A stretch of DNA of 64,000 bases from Acidicapsa acidisoli (GTDB lineage Bacteria; Acidobacteriota; Terriglobia; Terriglobales; Acidobacteriaceae). The translations under genes and the position numbers were made by a program. The notes under the pieces were generated by a model. It made no database searches. It was given only the letters and a program-made list of their open reading frames with translations, and was not told where the DNA came from. Shown here in pieces: positions 8,488 to 17,788 of the stretch. Each line of letters begins with the position of its first letter. Position 1 is the stretch's first letter. The DNA is taken from the NCBI RefSeq assembly GCF_025685625.1, contig NZ_JAGSYI010000001.1:1054001-1118000 (forward strand). Reading direction: 5' to 3'.

Positions 8488-9732
8488 ATGAACTGGACAA
8501 TTAGGGGCCGTCTGGGCCTGATGATGTTCCTGGAGTATTTCATCTGGGGCGCGTGGTACGTCACGCTGAATACATGGCTTTCTACCTCGCTTCATTTCTC
8601 AGGAACGCAGTTGGGCGTCGCTGCCGGAGTCACCACGATTGGCGCGATGGTATCGCCGTTCTTTGTTGGACTGGTGGCGGACCGGCTGTTTGCGATACAG
8701 GGTTTATTGGCGGTAATGCATGGGCTGGGGGCGATTCTTCTCTTTCTGGCCTCGACGCAGACGAGCTTTACGCCGTTTTACTGGGTGATTCTGCTGTATT
8801 CGCTGTGCTACATGCCTACGATGGCGCTCACCAATGCGCTGGCCTTCCGCCAGATGCGGGAGCCGCAGACAGAGTTTGGCCCGATTCGCGTGCTTGGCAC
8901 GGCTGGCTGGATTGTTGCGGGACTGCTGGTCGGCAACCTGCATATTGAGCCGACAAAGATTCCGATGCAAATTGCAGCGGCATCTTCGCTGCTGATGGCG
9001 TTGTACTGCCTCACGCTTCCAAATACGCCTCCGCTGGGCCGGGCGACGAAGGTCACGCTTTCTTCAGTCTTTCCGATCGAAGCGATCAAGCTGCTGGGAA
9101 ACCGGTCGATGGCGGTCTTTGCGATTGCGTCTTTTCTGATCTGCATTCCGCTGCAGTTTTACTATGCTTTCACCAATCTCTATCTCAATCAGATCGGTGT
9201 CGACAACGCAGCGAGCAAGATGGCGGGCGGGCAGATTTCGGAGTTGGCGTGCATGCTGCTGATCCCGTGGTTCTTTCGCCGGCTGGGAGTGAAGTACATG
9301 CTGGTGGCGGGCATGTCGGCGTGGGCTATACGGTATGTGTTCTTTGCCTTTGGCAACTCGGGCTCAGCGATGTGGATGTTGTGGGCGGGGATTCTGATGC
9401 ATGGCATCTGCTACGACTTCTTCTTTGTCACCGGCCAGATCTATATCGACCGCAAGGCGGACGTGAAGCTGCGCGCGGCGGCGCAGGGCCTGATGACTTT
9501 CCTGACGTATGGCGCGGGAATGTTTGTCGGTTCGTGGCTCTCGGGTGCGGTGGTGCAGCGTTACACCGTGGGAATGCTTGCCGATGGCGCCGGACACGAC
9601 TGGCGCTCAATCTGGCTCTTCCCGGCGATTATGTCGGTTGTGATTCTGGTGCTGTTCCTTTTCACCTTCTCTGACCGGACAAAAGCTCGTGTGGCGGAGA
9701 GCGCAGAGCTGGCATCGCAGGCTACTTCCTGA
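8488..9732 (+). CDS. MFS permease, nucleoside:proton symporter (NupG-like) family
   Basis: A 414-residue polytopic membrane protein with about twelve hydrophobic segments. The N-terminal LEYFIWGAWYVTLNTWL and the loop VADRLFAIQG match the Nuc_H_symport branch of MFS transporters, which includes NupG and XapB. In acidobacterial and Bacteroidetes sugar loci such proteins often sit next to isomerases and Gfo/Idh/MocA enzymes, so the substrate may be a nucleoside, a keto-sugar or a related glycoside rather than a nucleoside alone. It is the first gene of a three-gene operon (permease, isomerase, dehydrogenase) that ends at the terminator at 12142. Confidence 0.87.
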   Translation: MNWTIRGRLGLMMFLEYFIWGAWYVTLNTWLSTSLHFSGTQLGVAAGVTTIGAMVSPFFVGLVADRLFAIQGLLAVMHGLGAILLFLASTQTSFTPFYWVILLYSLCYMPTMALTNALAFRQMREPQTEFGPIRVLGTAGWIVAGLLVGNLHIEPTKIPMQIAAASSLLMALYCLTLPNTPPLGRATKVTLSSVFPIEAIKLLGNRSMAVFAIASFLICIPLQFYYAFTNLYLNQIGVDNAASKMAGGQISELACMLLIPWFFRRLGVKYMLVAGMSAWAIRYVFFAFGNSGSAMWMLWAGILMHGICYDFFFVTGQIYIDRKADVKLRAAAQGLMTFLTYGAGMFVGSWLSGAVVQRYTVGMLADGAGHDWRSIWLFPAIMSVVILVLFLFTFSDRTKARVAESAELASQATS

Positions 9733-9777
9733 GAAATAAAACGCGCGTGATATTAGATGGGCCAAGGAGATACTCGG

Positions 9778-10743
9778 ATGAATTCCCTATCGAGACGAAG
9801 GTTTATTGCAGGCGCAGGCAAGGCTGGCGCGGCGGCTGTTGCGGCATCAATGATGCCGCGAGCCATGTGGGGTAACCCTGTTGGATTGCCTCTCGGTATT
9901 CAGCTTTACACCGTCAGCAAGTCATTGCAGGAAGATATTCCCGGTACGCTCAAGCAGTTGCATGACACCGGCTATCGCGAGGTGGAGACAGCGGGTCTGG
10001 TGAAGCATACTGCGAAGGAGTTTCGCGCTTTTCTGGACGATGCGGGGTTGAGGTGTCCGAGTTCGCACCTTCAACTCGCGGGCGACAATCTTGATGAGCA
10101 GTTTGCCGATGCGAACGCTTTGGGAGCGCACTATGCGGTGACTTCTGTGCTGCGGAGTTTCAGCCCGGCGGAGGTCAAGGCGCTTACGTCCACGGCCGCG
10201 ACGCCTGCGGCTGGAAGCAGCGCGCCGCCGAAGCATCCTCCGATGCAGCCGCTTGGGCTGGATGGCTTCAAGAAGACCGCGGCGCGGATGAATGAGGTCG
10301 GCAAGCAGGCCAAGGCCGCCGGATTGCAGTATGCCTATCACAACCATAACTTCGAGTTTGAGAAAATGCCCGATGGCAGCTATGGGTATGACGTGCTGGT
10401 GAAGGAGACCGATCCGGATCTGGTGAAGTTTGAGGTCGATTGCGGCTGGATGGTGGTTGCCGGGGCCGATCCGGTGGCTTACTTCCATAACTTTCCGGGA
10501 CGCTTTCGTATGCTGCACATCAAGGATTTTCAACCTGTTCCGAAGCCGACGACCGCGCTAGGCGGGCCGGAACGGCCGAAGGGCGCGGATCTGGGCACCG
10601 GATTTGTTCAATATACGAAGATCTTTGGCGCTGCGAAGGCTGCGGGCATCGAACATATCTTTGTCGAGCAGGAGGCTCCGTTCCCGGTCTCGCAGATGGA
10701 TTCGGCCAAGGCCGACTATGTCTTTCTTCAGAAATTCAGTTAG
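9778..10743 (+). CDS. Tat-exported sugar phosphate isomerase/epimerase (TIM barrel)
   Basis: This 321-residue protein has a twin-arginine signal (SRRRFIAGAG). I chose ATG 9778 because a strong AAGGAGA (9764-9770) sits 7 bp before it; an upstream ATG at 9757 would place that site inside the gene. The body is a COG1082 TIM barrel with YAYHNHNFEFE, VKFEVDCGWM, RMLHIKDF and HIFVEQE as metal-site segments. A Pro/Ala/Ser-rich insertion lies near residues 135-155. Gene order between an MFS permease and a Gfo/Idh/MocA oxidoreductase suggests the isomerase and dehydrogenase act on the same imported or periplasmic sugar. Confidence 0.9.
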   Translation: MNSLSRRRFIAGAGKAGAAAVAASMMPRAMWGNPVGLPLGIQLYTVSKSLQEDIPGTLKQLHDTGYREVETAGLVKHTAKEFRAFLDDAGLRCPSSHLQLAGDNLDEQFADANALGAHYAVTSVLRSFSPAEVKALTSTAATPAAGSSAPPKHPPMQPLGLDGFKKTAARMNEVGKQAKAAGLQYAYHNHNFEFEKMPDGSYGYDVLVKETDPDLVKFEVDCGWMVVAGADPVAYFHNFPGRFRMLHIKDFQPVPKPTTALGGPERPKGADLGTGFVQYTKIFGAAKAAGIEHIFVEQEAPFPVSQMDSAKADYVFLQKFS

Positions 10744-10772
10744 GAATCCGACTTAGTGGAATAGGACAAACC

Positions 10773-12119
10773 ATGACTATCTTGAATCGCAGGAATTTTC
10801 TGAAAGCTGCAAGCGTTACTGCTGCCGGTTCTCTGGCTGGAACGAAGCTGTTGGCGCTTGCGGGACGTGAGGGCGGACGGCCCCTTGCGGCCAATGACCA
10901 TATTCAACTGGCGCTGATCGGAGCCGGCATCCAGGGGCAGGGCGACACGCGAACGGCCATTCAAGTGCCCGGCGTGAAGCTGGTGGCTGTAGCCGATTGC
11001 TACCAGGGACGGCTCGACCACAGCAAGGAGCTGTGGGGCGACGATATCTTCACAACGAAGCATTATGAGGAGATATTGGCTCGCAAAGATGTGGACGCGG
11101 TGCTGATCGCCACTCCCGACCACTGGCATAAGAAGGCCGCGATCGATGCGATGACGGCGGGCAAGGACGTTTATTGCGAGAAGCCGATGATCCATCTCTA
11201 CTCTGATGGACCGGAGATGATCGAGGCGGCTCGCTCGACGGGGCGGATTATTCAAATCGGTAGCCAGCGCGTGAGTTCGGCGGTATATGCCAAGGCGAAG
11301 GAGCTGCTGGCCGCTGGTGCGATTGGCGAACTGAACCTGGTGAATGCGCGCTGGGATCGCAACTCGGCGATGGGCGCGTGGAATTACACCGTGCCGCTGG
11401 ATGCCTCGCCGGAGACATGCGACTGGCCGCGCTTTCTGGGGACGGCGCCGAAGATTCCGTGGAATGCCGAGCACTTCTTCCAATGGCGCAAGTGGAAGGC
11501 GTATGGAAGCGGCGTGGCGGGGGATCTCTTTGTACATCTCTTCAGCGGAACGCATTTCATCACTGGCGCAAAGGGTCCGACGCGAGCCGTGGCTTCAGGC
11601 GCGTTGCGATTCTGGAAGGATGGCCGCGATGTGCCAGATGTGATGCTGGGAATCTTCGACTACCCGGAAGGCTTTAACCTGAGCCTGCGCGTGAACTTCG
11701 TGGATGGCGGTGAAGAGAGCGAAGGGCTGATCTTCACCGGATCGGAAGGTACGATGGAGATTGCCCGAAATACGGTCAGCGTGAACCGTTCTCCGCGCCA
11801 GAAGGGTCCGAACTACACCGTCTTCACCTACACGGAGGCGATGCAGAAGGAGCTGATCGCGGATTACGAGAAGAAGTATCCGCGCGAGCGTGAGACGGGA
11901 GCGCTGCCGCTGGGTTCAGACAGCTATGTTGCGCCCGTGGGATACAGCGACAGCTACGACCACTTTCATAACTTCTTTGATTCGGTGCGCAGCCGCAATC
12001 CGGTAGTTGAGGACGCAGTCTTCGGCTACCGCGCGGCAGGTGCGGCTCTGCTTGCCAATCTCAGCTATGAGAAGGATGCTGTGGTGCATTGGGACCCGGA
12101 GAAGATGAAGCTGGTTTAA
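10773..12119 (+). CDS. Gfo/Idh/MocA oxidoreductase, Tat-type leader
   Basis: A 448-residue NAD(P)-dependent sugar dehydrogenase. The leader (LNRRNFLKAAS) looks like a Tat signal, so the enzyme probably folds with its cofactor before export. The Rossmann motif is GAGIQGQGD at about residue 50 and the catalytic lysine is in CEKPM at about residue 132. The C-terminal alpha/beta domain contains GDLFVHLFSGTH, the usual His-bearing substrate helix. Members of this family oxidise or reduce sugar hydroxyls, including formation of 3-keto-sugars. It follows the isomerase gene by 29 bp and closes the operon. Confidence 0.9.
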   Translation: MTILNRRNFLKAASVTAAGSLAGTKLLALAGREGGRPLAANDHIQLALIGAGIQGQGDTRTAIQVPGVKLVAVADCYQGRLDHSKELWGDDIFTTKHYEEILARKDVDAVLIATPDHWHKKAAIDAMTAGKDVYCEKPMIHLYSDGPEMIEAARSTGRIIQIGSQRVSSAVYAKAKELLAAGAIGELNLVNARWDRNSAMGAWNYTVPLDASPETCDWPRFLGTAPKIPWNAEHFFQWRKWKAYGSGVAGDLFVHLFSGTHFITGAKGPTRAVASGALRFWKDGRDVPDVMLGIFDYPEGFNLSLRVNFVDGGEESEGLIFTGSEGTMEIARNTVSVNRSPRQKGPNYTVFTYTEAMQKELIADYEKKYPRERETGALPLGSDSYVAPVGYSDSYDHFHNFFDSVRSRNPVVEDAVFGYRAAGAALLANLSYEKDAVVHWDPEKMKLV

Positions 12120-12141
12120 TGAAGGCGGCGGGTTAGCACAG

Positions 12142-12177
12142 AGGGGTGTTCGTAAGCGGACACCCCTTTTCATTTTT
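12142..12177 (+). terminator. Rho-independent terminator of the permease-isomerase-dehydrogenase operon
   Basis: An 11-bp stem (AGGGGTGTTCG with CGGACACCCCT, one G-T wobble) closes a TAAG loop and is followed by TTTT, CA and TTTTT. It lies 22 bp after the stop of the dehydrogenase gene. This is the clearest intrinsic terminator in the window. Confidence 0.9.
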
Positions 12178-12285
12178 GGACAGCGCTGTATTTGCTTCCG
12201 CAGTGGATATATAGAAAACAGAACGGGTTGGGAATGGCTGTTTAGCTGCAATGTTTGCTTGGATTTCGTTCTTTCTGGAGGCGCG

Positions 12286-14778
12286 ATGTTCAGTGTTGTG
12301 CAGGATCTTCGATTGGCGGTGAGGCAGTTGCGGCGGTCTGGGAGCTTTACTTTCACCGTCATTCTCACGCTGGCGCTGGGTATTGGGCTGAATGCCGCAA
12401 TCTTTACCATGGTGGACTGTGTGCTGCTGCGGCCGCTCGGGTATCGCGATGCGGACCGGATTTTCGGGATTGATTCGCGCTTTCTTGATGAGCATCGAGC
12501 AATTCCGCGAGTGGGCGGAGCGGATTATGTGGATGTTGCCGGCAGAATTGGCGGAACTACCGGGGCGCTGGAATATACGGCCTTCTACAGCGGATTTCAG
12601 GATGGGCTTCAGGTCGGCGGGCGCACCCTATTTACGGACATTGCTTATGCCAGTCCGTCTTTCGGCCAGGTGATGGGCGTGGAGCCGCTGGCGGGGCGAG
12701 TCTTTCTTGCCGACAAGCCTGGGACGGGCGATGTGACGGAGCCGCAGGAAGCGATGGTTTCGAGCGCCTTTGCCCGGGAGAACTTTGGAAGCGTAGCGCA
12801 GGCTGTTGGGCGAACGATCGGGACCGAAGGCCAGTTGCGCACCGTGGTGGGCGTAATGCCGGATGGATTCTCGTTTCCCGGCAGGACACAGGTGTGGATT
12901 GAAGCGCCTTCCGCGCCGGATGTACCGAGCCGCACGGCCTACAACCAGCGAGCGATTGGCAAGCTGCGTCCGGGAGTGACGGCAGCGATGCTGAATGCCC
13001 AGTTGGATACGCTCTCGAAACAACTGGCCGCGGCATATCCGGAGGACAAACACAAGGCGCTGGAGGCGGAACCGCTGCAGGAACAAATCGTGGGCAAGAT
13101 ACGACCGACGCTGCGGCTGCTGATGGCGTCGGTGGGCGTGGTGCTGCTGATTGTCTGCGCGAACATTACACATTTGCAACTGGTGCGGGCTACGAAGCTG
13201 CGCCGCGAGGTGACGATTCGCACTGCGCTGGGAGCAACCCGCGCTGCTCTGGCTCGGCGCGCCGGGCTGGAAGTGCTTGCGCTGGCTATTTGCGGCTGCG
13301 GCGCGGGCGTGCTCGTGGCGCAGCCGACGTTGCAACTGCTGATCCGGCTGGCGCCGCCGGAGATTCCGCGCCTGAATGATGTGCGGCTCAATGTAGATGT
13401 GATCCTGTTCTCATTTTTGATCAGCTTGCTGACGATGGCGGCGACGGCGCTGCTGCCGCTGTGGCGGTCATGGCAGGTTGATCCGGCGTCGGCGATGAAG
13501 CAGGATGCGGCGCGAGGGACGGAAAGCCGTGGTTCTGGCCGGCTGCGACAGGCGCTGATTGTAGGAGAGGTGGCGCTGACGCTGATGCTGAGTGTGGGCG
13601 CGGTGCTGCTGGTTCGGCAATTGATGGCGCAGGCGCGCGTGGATCTCGGATTCGCCCCGGAGGGACTCGTGATGCTGGATACACATAAGATCGGCGCCAT
13701 CGCCAGGCTGCGGCCTGAGCAGTTCTTTGGGCCTCATGCCGATCCGGCGGCCGTGCAGGCGGCTGGGCAGCATGATATGCACGAGCTGGAAACGGTGCTG
13801 GACGGGGTGCGGACGGTGCCAGGAGTGGGGAGCGTGGCCGCGGCTTCCGGCGCGCCCACGACGTCGATGATTCCAGACGTGGATTACGCAGTGCGTGGGG
13901 TAAACGAGTTCAAACCCGGAGCGGAACGCCTGCCGAATGCGAACATTCTGGGCGTCACTCCCAATTACCTGGAGACCATGCGGATTCCGGTGTTGCGAGG
14001 CCGAGGCATTGCGGATGCGGATCGCGCGGGCACCGAGAAGGTGGTGGTGATCAGCGAGTCGATGGCACGGCAGAGCTTTGCCGGGAAGGACCCGATCGGC
14101 AAGCAGATCACATGCGGGTGGGATTCGAATGGCGAGTGGTGGACGATTGTGGGCGTAGTGGGAGACGTGCGGCAGGATTCTCCGGCTTCAGTTCCCTATC
14201 CAACAATCTATGCGCCGATTTCGCAACATCCGCATACCTCCAACGATGTGCAGTTGATGGTGCGGACGCGCACAGACACCCGTGCGATGACAGCTGCGCT
14301 GATGCGGTATCTGAACAAGCAGTTTCCTCAGGTTGCGGTGAAGGGTGCGACGATGCGCGAGAATCTTGGCGAATCGCAGCGGGCGCAGCGGTTTCGGACG
14401 TTGCTGTTTGGAGGCTTTGCAGGGGTGAGCATTCTGCTGGCGATCACCGGGATGTACGGCGTGACGGCTTATACCGTGGCTGAGAGACGCTTCGAGTTCG
14501 CGCTGCGATTTGCGCTGGGTGCGCAGCGGGCACAGGTGCTCGCGTCCGTGCTCAAGGGTGCGCTTACGGTTGCGGCGGTTGGCGTAGCCGGCGGCGTTGC
14601 GTTGAGTCTGGCGTTGATGCGCGTGATCGACAGCCTGCTTGGCGAGATGCCCGCCTTTGACCCGGTTTCTTTTGTGATCGCGGCGGGCGGGGTCTTGTTG
14701 ATTGCGCTTGCTGCGACGCTTCAACCTGCCTATCGGGCGGCTACGGTTGAGCCGATGCAGGTTTTGCGCGACGAATGA
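12286..14778 (+). CDS. ADOP-family orphan FtsX/MacB-like ABC permease
   Basis: An 830-residue membrane protein starting at ATG 12286, with CTGGAGG just upstream. The N-terminus (DLRLAVRQLRRS, then LTLALGIGLNAAIF) is the hallmark of acidobacterial duplicated orphan permeases. It contains a MacB-like periplasmic core, an FtsX-type four-helix half at about residues 270-400, a second periplasmic core (about 470-690), and a second FtsX half at the C-terminus. No ATPase gene is adjacent, which is typical for this family and leaves the energy source and substrate open. The likely role is in envelope transport or macrolide-type efflux. It is a monocistronic unit flanked by terminators on both sides. 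Confidence 0.92.
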   Translation: MFSVVQDLRLAVRQLRRSGSFTFTVILTLALGIGLNAAIFTMVDCVLLRPLGYRDADRIFGIDSRFLDEHRAIPRVGGADYVDVAGRIGGTTGALEYTAFYSGFQDGLQVGGRTLFTDIAYASPSFGQVMGVEPLAGRVFLADKPGTGDVTEPQEAMVSSAFARENFGSVAQAVGRTIGTEGQLRTVVGVMPDGFSFPGRTQVWIEAPSAPDVPSRTAYNQRAIGKLRPGVTAAMLNAQLDTLSKQLAAAYPEDKHKALEAEPLQEQIVGKIRPTLRLLMASVGVVLLIVCANITHLQLVRATKLRREVTIRTALGATRAALARRAGLEVLALAICGCGAGVLVAQPTLQLLIRLAPPEIPRLNDVRLNVDVILFSFLISLLTMAATALLPLWRSWQVDPASAMKQDAARGTESRGSGRLRQALIVGEVALTLMLSVGAVLLVRQLMAQARVDLGFAPEGLVMLDTHKIGAIARLRPEQFFGPHADPAAVQAAGQHDMHELETVLDGVRTVPGVGSVAAASGAPTTSMIPDVDYAVRGVNEFKPGAERLPNANILGVTPNYLETMRIPVLRGRGIADADRAGTEKVVVISESMARQSFAGKDPIGKQITCGWDSNGEWWTIVGVVGDVRQDSPASVPYPTIYAPISQHPHTSNDVQLMVRTRTDTRAMTAALMRYLNKQFPQVAVKGATMRENLGESQRAQRFRTLLFGGFAGVSILLAITGMYGVTAYTVAERRFEFALRFALGAQRAQVLASVLKGALTVAAVGVAGGVALSLALMRVIDSLLGEMPAFDPVSFVIAAGGVLLIALAATLQPAYRAATVEPMQVLRDE

Positions 14779-14790
14779 GTGTTGAGGCAA

Positions 14791-14825
14791 CCCACCCTTT
14801 GTGCAAAGAGCGCACAAAGGATGGG
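14791..14825. terminator. Long hairpin between convergent genes
   Basis: The arms CCTTTGTGC and GCACAAAGG pair perfectly around a 7-nt loop, and the stem extends with CCCA/TGGG after one mismatch. It lies 12 bp after the ADOP stop and 40 bp from the stop of the convergent oxidoreductase gene. It could stop transcription from both sides. No T-run is present, and a dispersed palindromic repeat is the alternative. Confidence 0.6.
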
Positions 14826-14865
14826 GCACCCAGATCCTCGAGAATTGAAGACACGAAAACCAAGG

Positions 14866-16002
14866 CTATTGCGGCAATGGTTTCAGGTTTATAGTGCGGC
14901 CGGTTTTGGCGGATTCGCGGGCGGCGTCGAGGATTTGCATGACGATCATGTTGGTGTCGAGTGAGGAGAGATCGCCTTCGGCTTTGACCTGACCGCGAAG
15001 AACAGCGGCGAGATAGTTAAGCGAGCTCTGCTGGTTATCTGCCAGCGGCGGCACTGTCACTTCCGATTCGGCTTTTTCGCCCGCATAGCGAGCGCGCATG
15101 TGGTCTGCGGCTTCGGTGATGGCATAGCCTGTCGAGCCGTACACTTCCATATCCTTGCGGCTGAAAGGCCAGTTCCATGAGGGTTGCAGGACTGCCTGCG
15201 CCTTGGGGTAGCGCACAATAATCGTGGCGTCGTCATCGACCTTTGGGTAGATGCCGGGCTTGTCGGTGAGCGCTACGGCGGTGACGCTGAGGGGAGTTTC
15301 GCCGTGCATAATCAACGTCATCAGATCGGCGCCGTAGCAGCCGAAGTCAAACATGGCGCCTGCGCCGTTCTTTTCCGGATCGGTGAGCCAGTTCAGGAAT
15401 TCAGGCCCTACGCCGATCTCCTTCGGGCCTTCGTGGCCATCATGTACGACGACGCGGCGTACCTCGCCCAGTTTGCCCTGATTTACTTCGCGAATTGCTT
15501 CGGCGTTGCTGGAGTACCAGGTGGTTTCGTAGTTCACGAGGACCTGGACGTGGTGTTCGCGGGCGGCTTTGCGAATGGCGATGGCATCGGCAATTGTTGT
15601 CGCCAATGGCTTCTCGACCATGGAACTGATGCCGCGCTGGGCCGCCGCTTCGATGACCTTGCGGTGGTCCTGGATATCGGTATAGACGAGGACCGCGTCG
15701 GGATGAAGCTGGTCGAGCATGGTATTCATGTCGGTGAAGAAGAGCTTGTGGTCGAGATGAAACTGGGATGCGTATCTTTCCGCCAGCTTCGTATCGGGCT
15801 CGGAGATTCCGACCAGTTGCATGTTGGTGTTCTTGGACAGCGGGCCAAAAAGCCCCCGTGCATGGTCGTGAACCAGGCCAACGATGACGACGCGAATTGG
15901 CGCGCCCGGTGTTACAGCGCGAGAAATGCCGCAGGCGAACGTCAAGAGCATTAGAACCAGAAGAGTGTGATTGAGCCGTCCGAGCAGGAGTTTGCGAAGC
16001 AT
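14866..16002 (-). CDS. Secreted Gfo/Idh/MocA family oxidoreductase
   Basis: A 378-residue protein with an N-terminal hydrophobic signal segment (residues 10-30), without twin arginines. The nucleotide-binding fold starts with VVIVGLVHDHARG, a variant of the usual GxGxxG in which the second and third glycines are replaced. The catalytic lysine is in VEKPLATT at about residue 132, and MFDFGCYGADLM matches the substrate-binding helix. If it is exported by Sec, a bound cofactor would be harder to explain, so a membrane-anchored cytoplasmic form is possible. It is divergent from the DUF1080 gene at 16355 and may share its promoter region; together they fit oxidation and hydrolysis of a keto-glycoside. 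Confidence 0.85.
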   Translation of the reverse strand: MLRKLLLGRLNHTLLVLMLLTFACGISRAVTPGAPIRVVIVGLVHDHARGLFGPLSKNTNMQLVGISEPDTKLAERYASQFHLDHKLFFTDMNTMLDQLHPDAVLVYTDIQDHRKVIEAAAQRGISSMVEKPLATTIADAIAIRKAAREHHVQVLVNYETTWYSSNAEAIREVNQGKLGEVRRVVVHDGHEGPKEIGVGPEFLNWLTDPEKNGAGAMFDFGCYGADLMTLIMHGETPLSVTAVALTDKPGIYPKVDDDATIIVRYPKAQAVLQPSWNWPFSRKDMEVYGSTGYAITEAADHMRARYAGEKAESEVTVPPLADNQQSSLNYLAAVLRGQVKAEGDLSSLDTNMIVMQILDAARESAKTGRTINLKPLPQ

Positions 16003-16354
16003 TTAATAACCTCTCGTTTGTATATTGAATTGATCGTGGGTCTTGCGTGTGCCGGCAGAGACGGTTTTGCTGTCCTCGCCGCAAGCGGGCAGCGTGCTTA
16101 GCCGGATTGATCTTATCGCAACAGACCACCGGGTTGTCATGGATTGTCGGACGATACCGGACGACGGCGTCTCGATGCAGCGGGCAGTTGGGATAGGATA
16201 TACTTCCGCCACGGTACATGCGGCCCAGCTGATACCCGGGAAATTCCTGGCAATCTATAGAAGCTAACTTGATAACCGCAACCGATTGCCGCTTGATCCA
16301 TCGGATGGATTGACTCATGCACGATCGGCGCAATTGTGTGTACCGACATTGAAT

Positions 16355-17152
16355 ATGATGCGCTTTCCGATCTCAAAGCTCCTCGCATTCGCAGCCATGA
16401 CTGCCATGGCCGCTTCCCTTTCCGCGCAACAGACGGAAAAGCCGAAACCCGAAGACACGGAAATATGGGAGCCGGTGCCGGCGGTGGTGACGCCGGGCGC
16501 AAACAACACGGCGCCTCCATCAGACGCAATCGTACTTTTCGACGGAAAGAACGAGGATGAATGGGTGTCGGCGAAGGACCATTCGCCGGCCAAGTGGACG
16601 GTTGCTGACGGGGTGTTGACAGTGAGCAAGGACCCCGTCAACGGTGGCAGCATCGAGACCAAGCGGAGCTTCAAGAACTACCAGCTCCATGTCGAGTGGA
16701 AGATACCGGAGAATATTACCGGCTCCGGTCAGGCGCGCGGCAACAGCGGAGTCTTTCTCGCCTCCACCGGGCCGGGAGACGCAGGGTACGAGCTGCAGGT
16801 GCTGGATGCTTTCGGCAACAAGACCTACGTCAACGGGATGGCGGGCAGCATCTACAAGCAGGCGATTCCGCTGGCGAATCCGGCGCGAAAGCCAGGCGAG
16901 TGGGAGACATACGATGTGGTGTGGACTGCGCCTACGTTCAACGAGGACGGCTCTCTGAAGACGCCGGCGTATGTCACGGTCTTTTTCAACGGCGTACTGG
17001 TCGAGAATCACTTTGAATTGCAAGGTCAAACGCTCTACATCGGCAAGCCGTTCTACAAGAAGTATGACTCTGCGCCCATCAAATTGCAGGCGCATGGCGA
17101 CAAGAGCGAGCCGATCAGCTTCCGGAATATCTGGATCCGCGAACTGCCCTAA
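16355..17152 (+). CDS. Secreted DUF1080 / 3-keto-disaccharide hydrolase family protein
   Basis: A 265-residue protein with a signal peptide (ending SLSAQQ). Two tandem ATGs at 16355 and 16358 are possible starts. The body is a concanavalin-like beta-sandwich of the DUF1080 family: VLFDGKNEDEW at about residue 58, WKIPE, GNSGVFLAS, YELQVLDAFGNKTY and the final ISFRNIWIREL are all family signatures. Members have been linked to hydrolysis of 3-keto-glycosides made by Gfo/Idh/MocA enzymes. The divergent oxidoreductase gene next door and the isomerases nearby support that reading here; the actual glycoside is unknown. Confidence 0.88.
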   Translation: MMRFPISKLLAFAAMTAMAASLSAQQTEKPKPEDTEIWEPVPAVVTPGANNTAPPSDAIVLFDGKNEDEWVSAKDHSPAKWTVADGVLTVSKDPVNGGSIETKRSFKNYQLHVEWKIPENITGSGQARGNSGVFLASTGPGDAGYELQVLDAFGNKTYVNGMAGSIYKQAIPLANPARKPGEWETYDVVWTAPTFNEDGSLKTPAYVTVFFNGVLVENHFELQGQTLYIGKPFYKKYDSAPIKLQAHGDKSEPISFRNIWIRELP

Positions 17153-17272
17153 GCCGTGTTGGATTACGGCGGAAATTCCGGCGTTATTTCCCGGCTCAGA
17201 GGCGAGAACCCATCACGCATGGCGGCGAGCAGATACGCCGTTTGTCGCCATGCGGTAAAATTGGGTTTTGTC

Positions 17273-17348
<76 letters not shown>

Positions 17349-17465
17349 GCTTTCTCTGTACGAAATATGAAGGTGCGCATCCGGTACAGTGCCGAGGAGT
17401 CATCCACGATTCCCGTGCTTTTGGCAACTTGTTCTGGCTTCATAATGCCGGAATCATCCCGTTTC

Positions 17466-17500
17466 GAATGAGACGAATGCTTTCGTTTGCTTCGAATATT
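17466..17500. repeat. Dispersed 35-bp repeat, copy A
   Basis: This 35-bp stretch differs at only two positions from 39043-39077, over 21 kb away. Both copies are intergenic and in the same orientation. The sequence contains GACGAATGCTT and ends CTTCGAATATT. Nothing similar is seen inside coding sequence. Confidence 0.7.
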
Positions 17501-17504
17501 AGTA

Positions 17505-17788
17505 ACGCATCGAGCGAGTCTTCGCAACCCTCTGAAGACTCGCGAGGAATACCTGAGCACGCTCGAGAGACAAGGACTGATTGAATCCGTCACGACGTGA
17601 AGGGCCACCGGAGGTACGATGAGTCCCATGTTATGGGAAAGAGACAAGACTGGCCTCGTTGCGCTCCATCCCGCGGCAGAAAGCACGGGATGGAAATTGT
17701 GAAAGACAACCCTACAGACATTCTTGGCGAAGGCACCGAACGAGCGGCACCGGAGGTACGGCACCGTTCGTTCAGATAGTTGTTGGAA
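17505..17788. other. Non-coding segment rich in inverted repeats
   Basis: No convincing gene is present. Three hairpins can be drawn: 17514-17543 (GCGAGTCTTC stem), 17665-17694 (TCCATCCCG stem, 12-nt loop) and 17738-17773 (GAACGAGCGG with one wobble). A 13-bp direct repeat, CACCGGAGGTACG, occurs at 17606-17618 and 17748-17760. The segment may hold terminators after the tRNA or a structured RNA. Confidence 0.5.

Noticed and set aside
12628-13782. Several minus-strand frames across the ADOP gene
   Set aside because: They overlap a gene with clear family motifs and have biased, motif-free translations.
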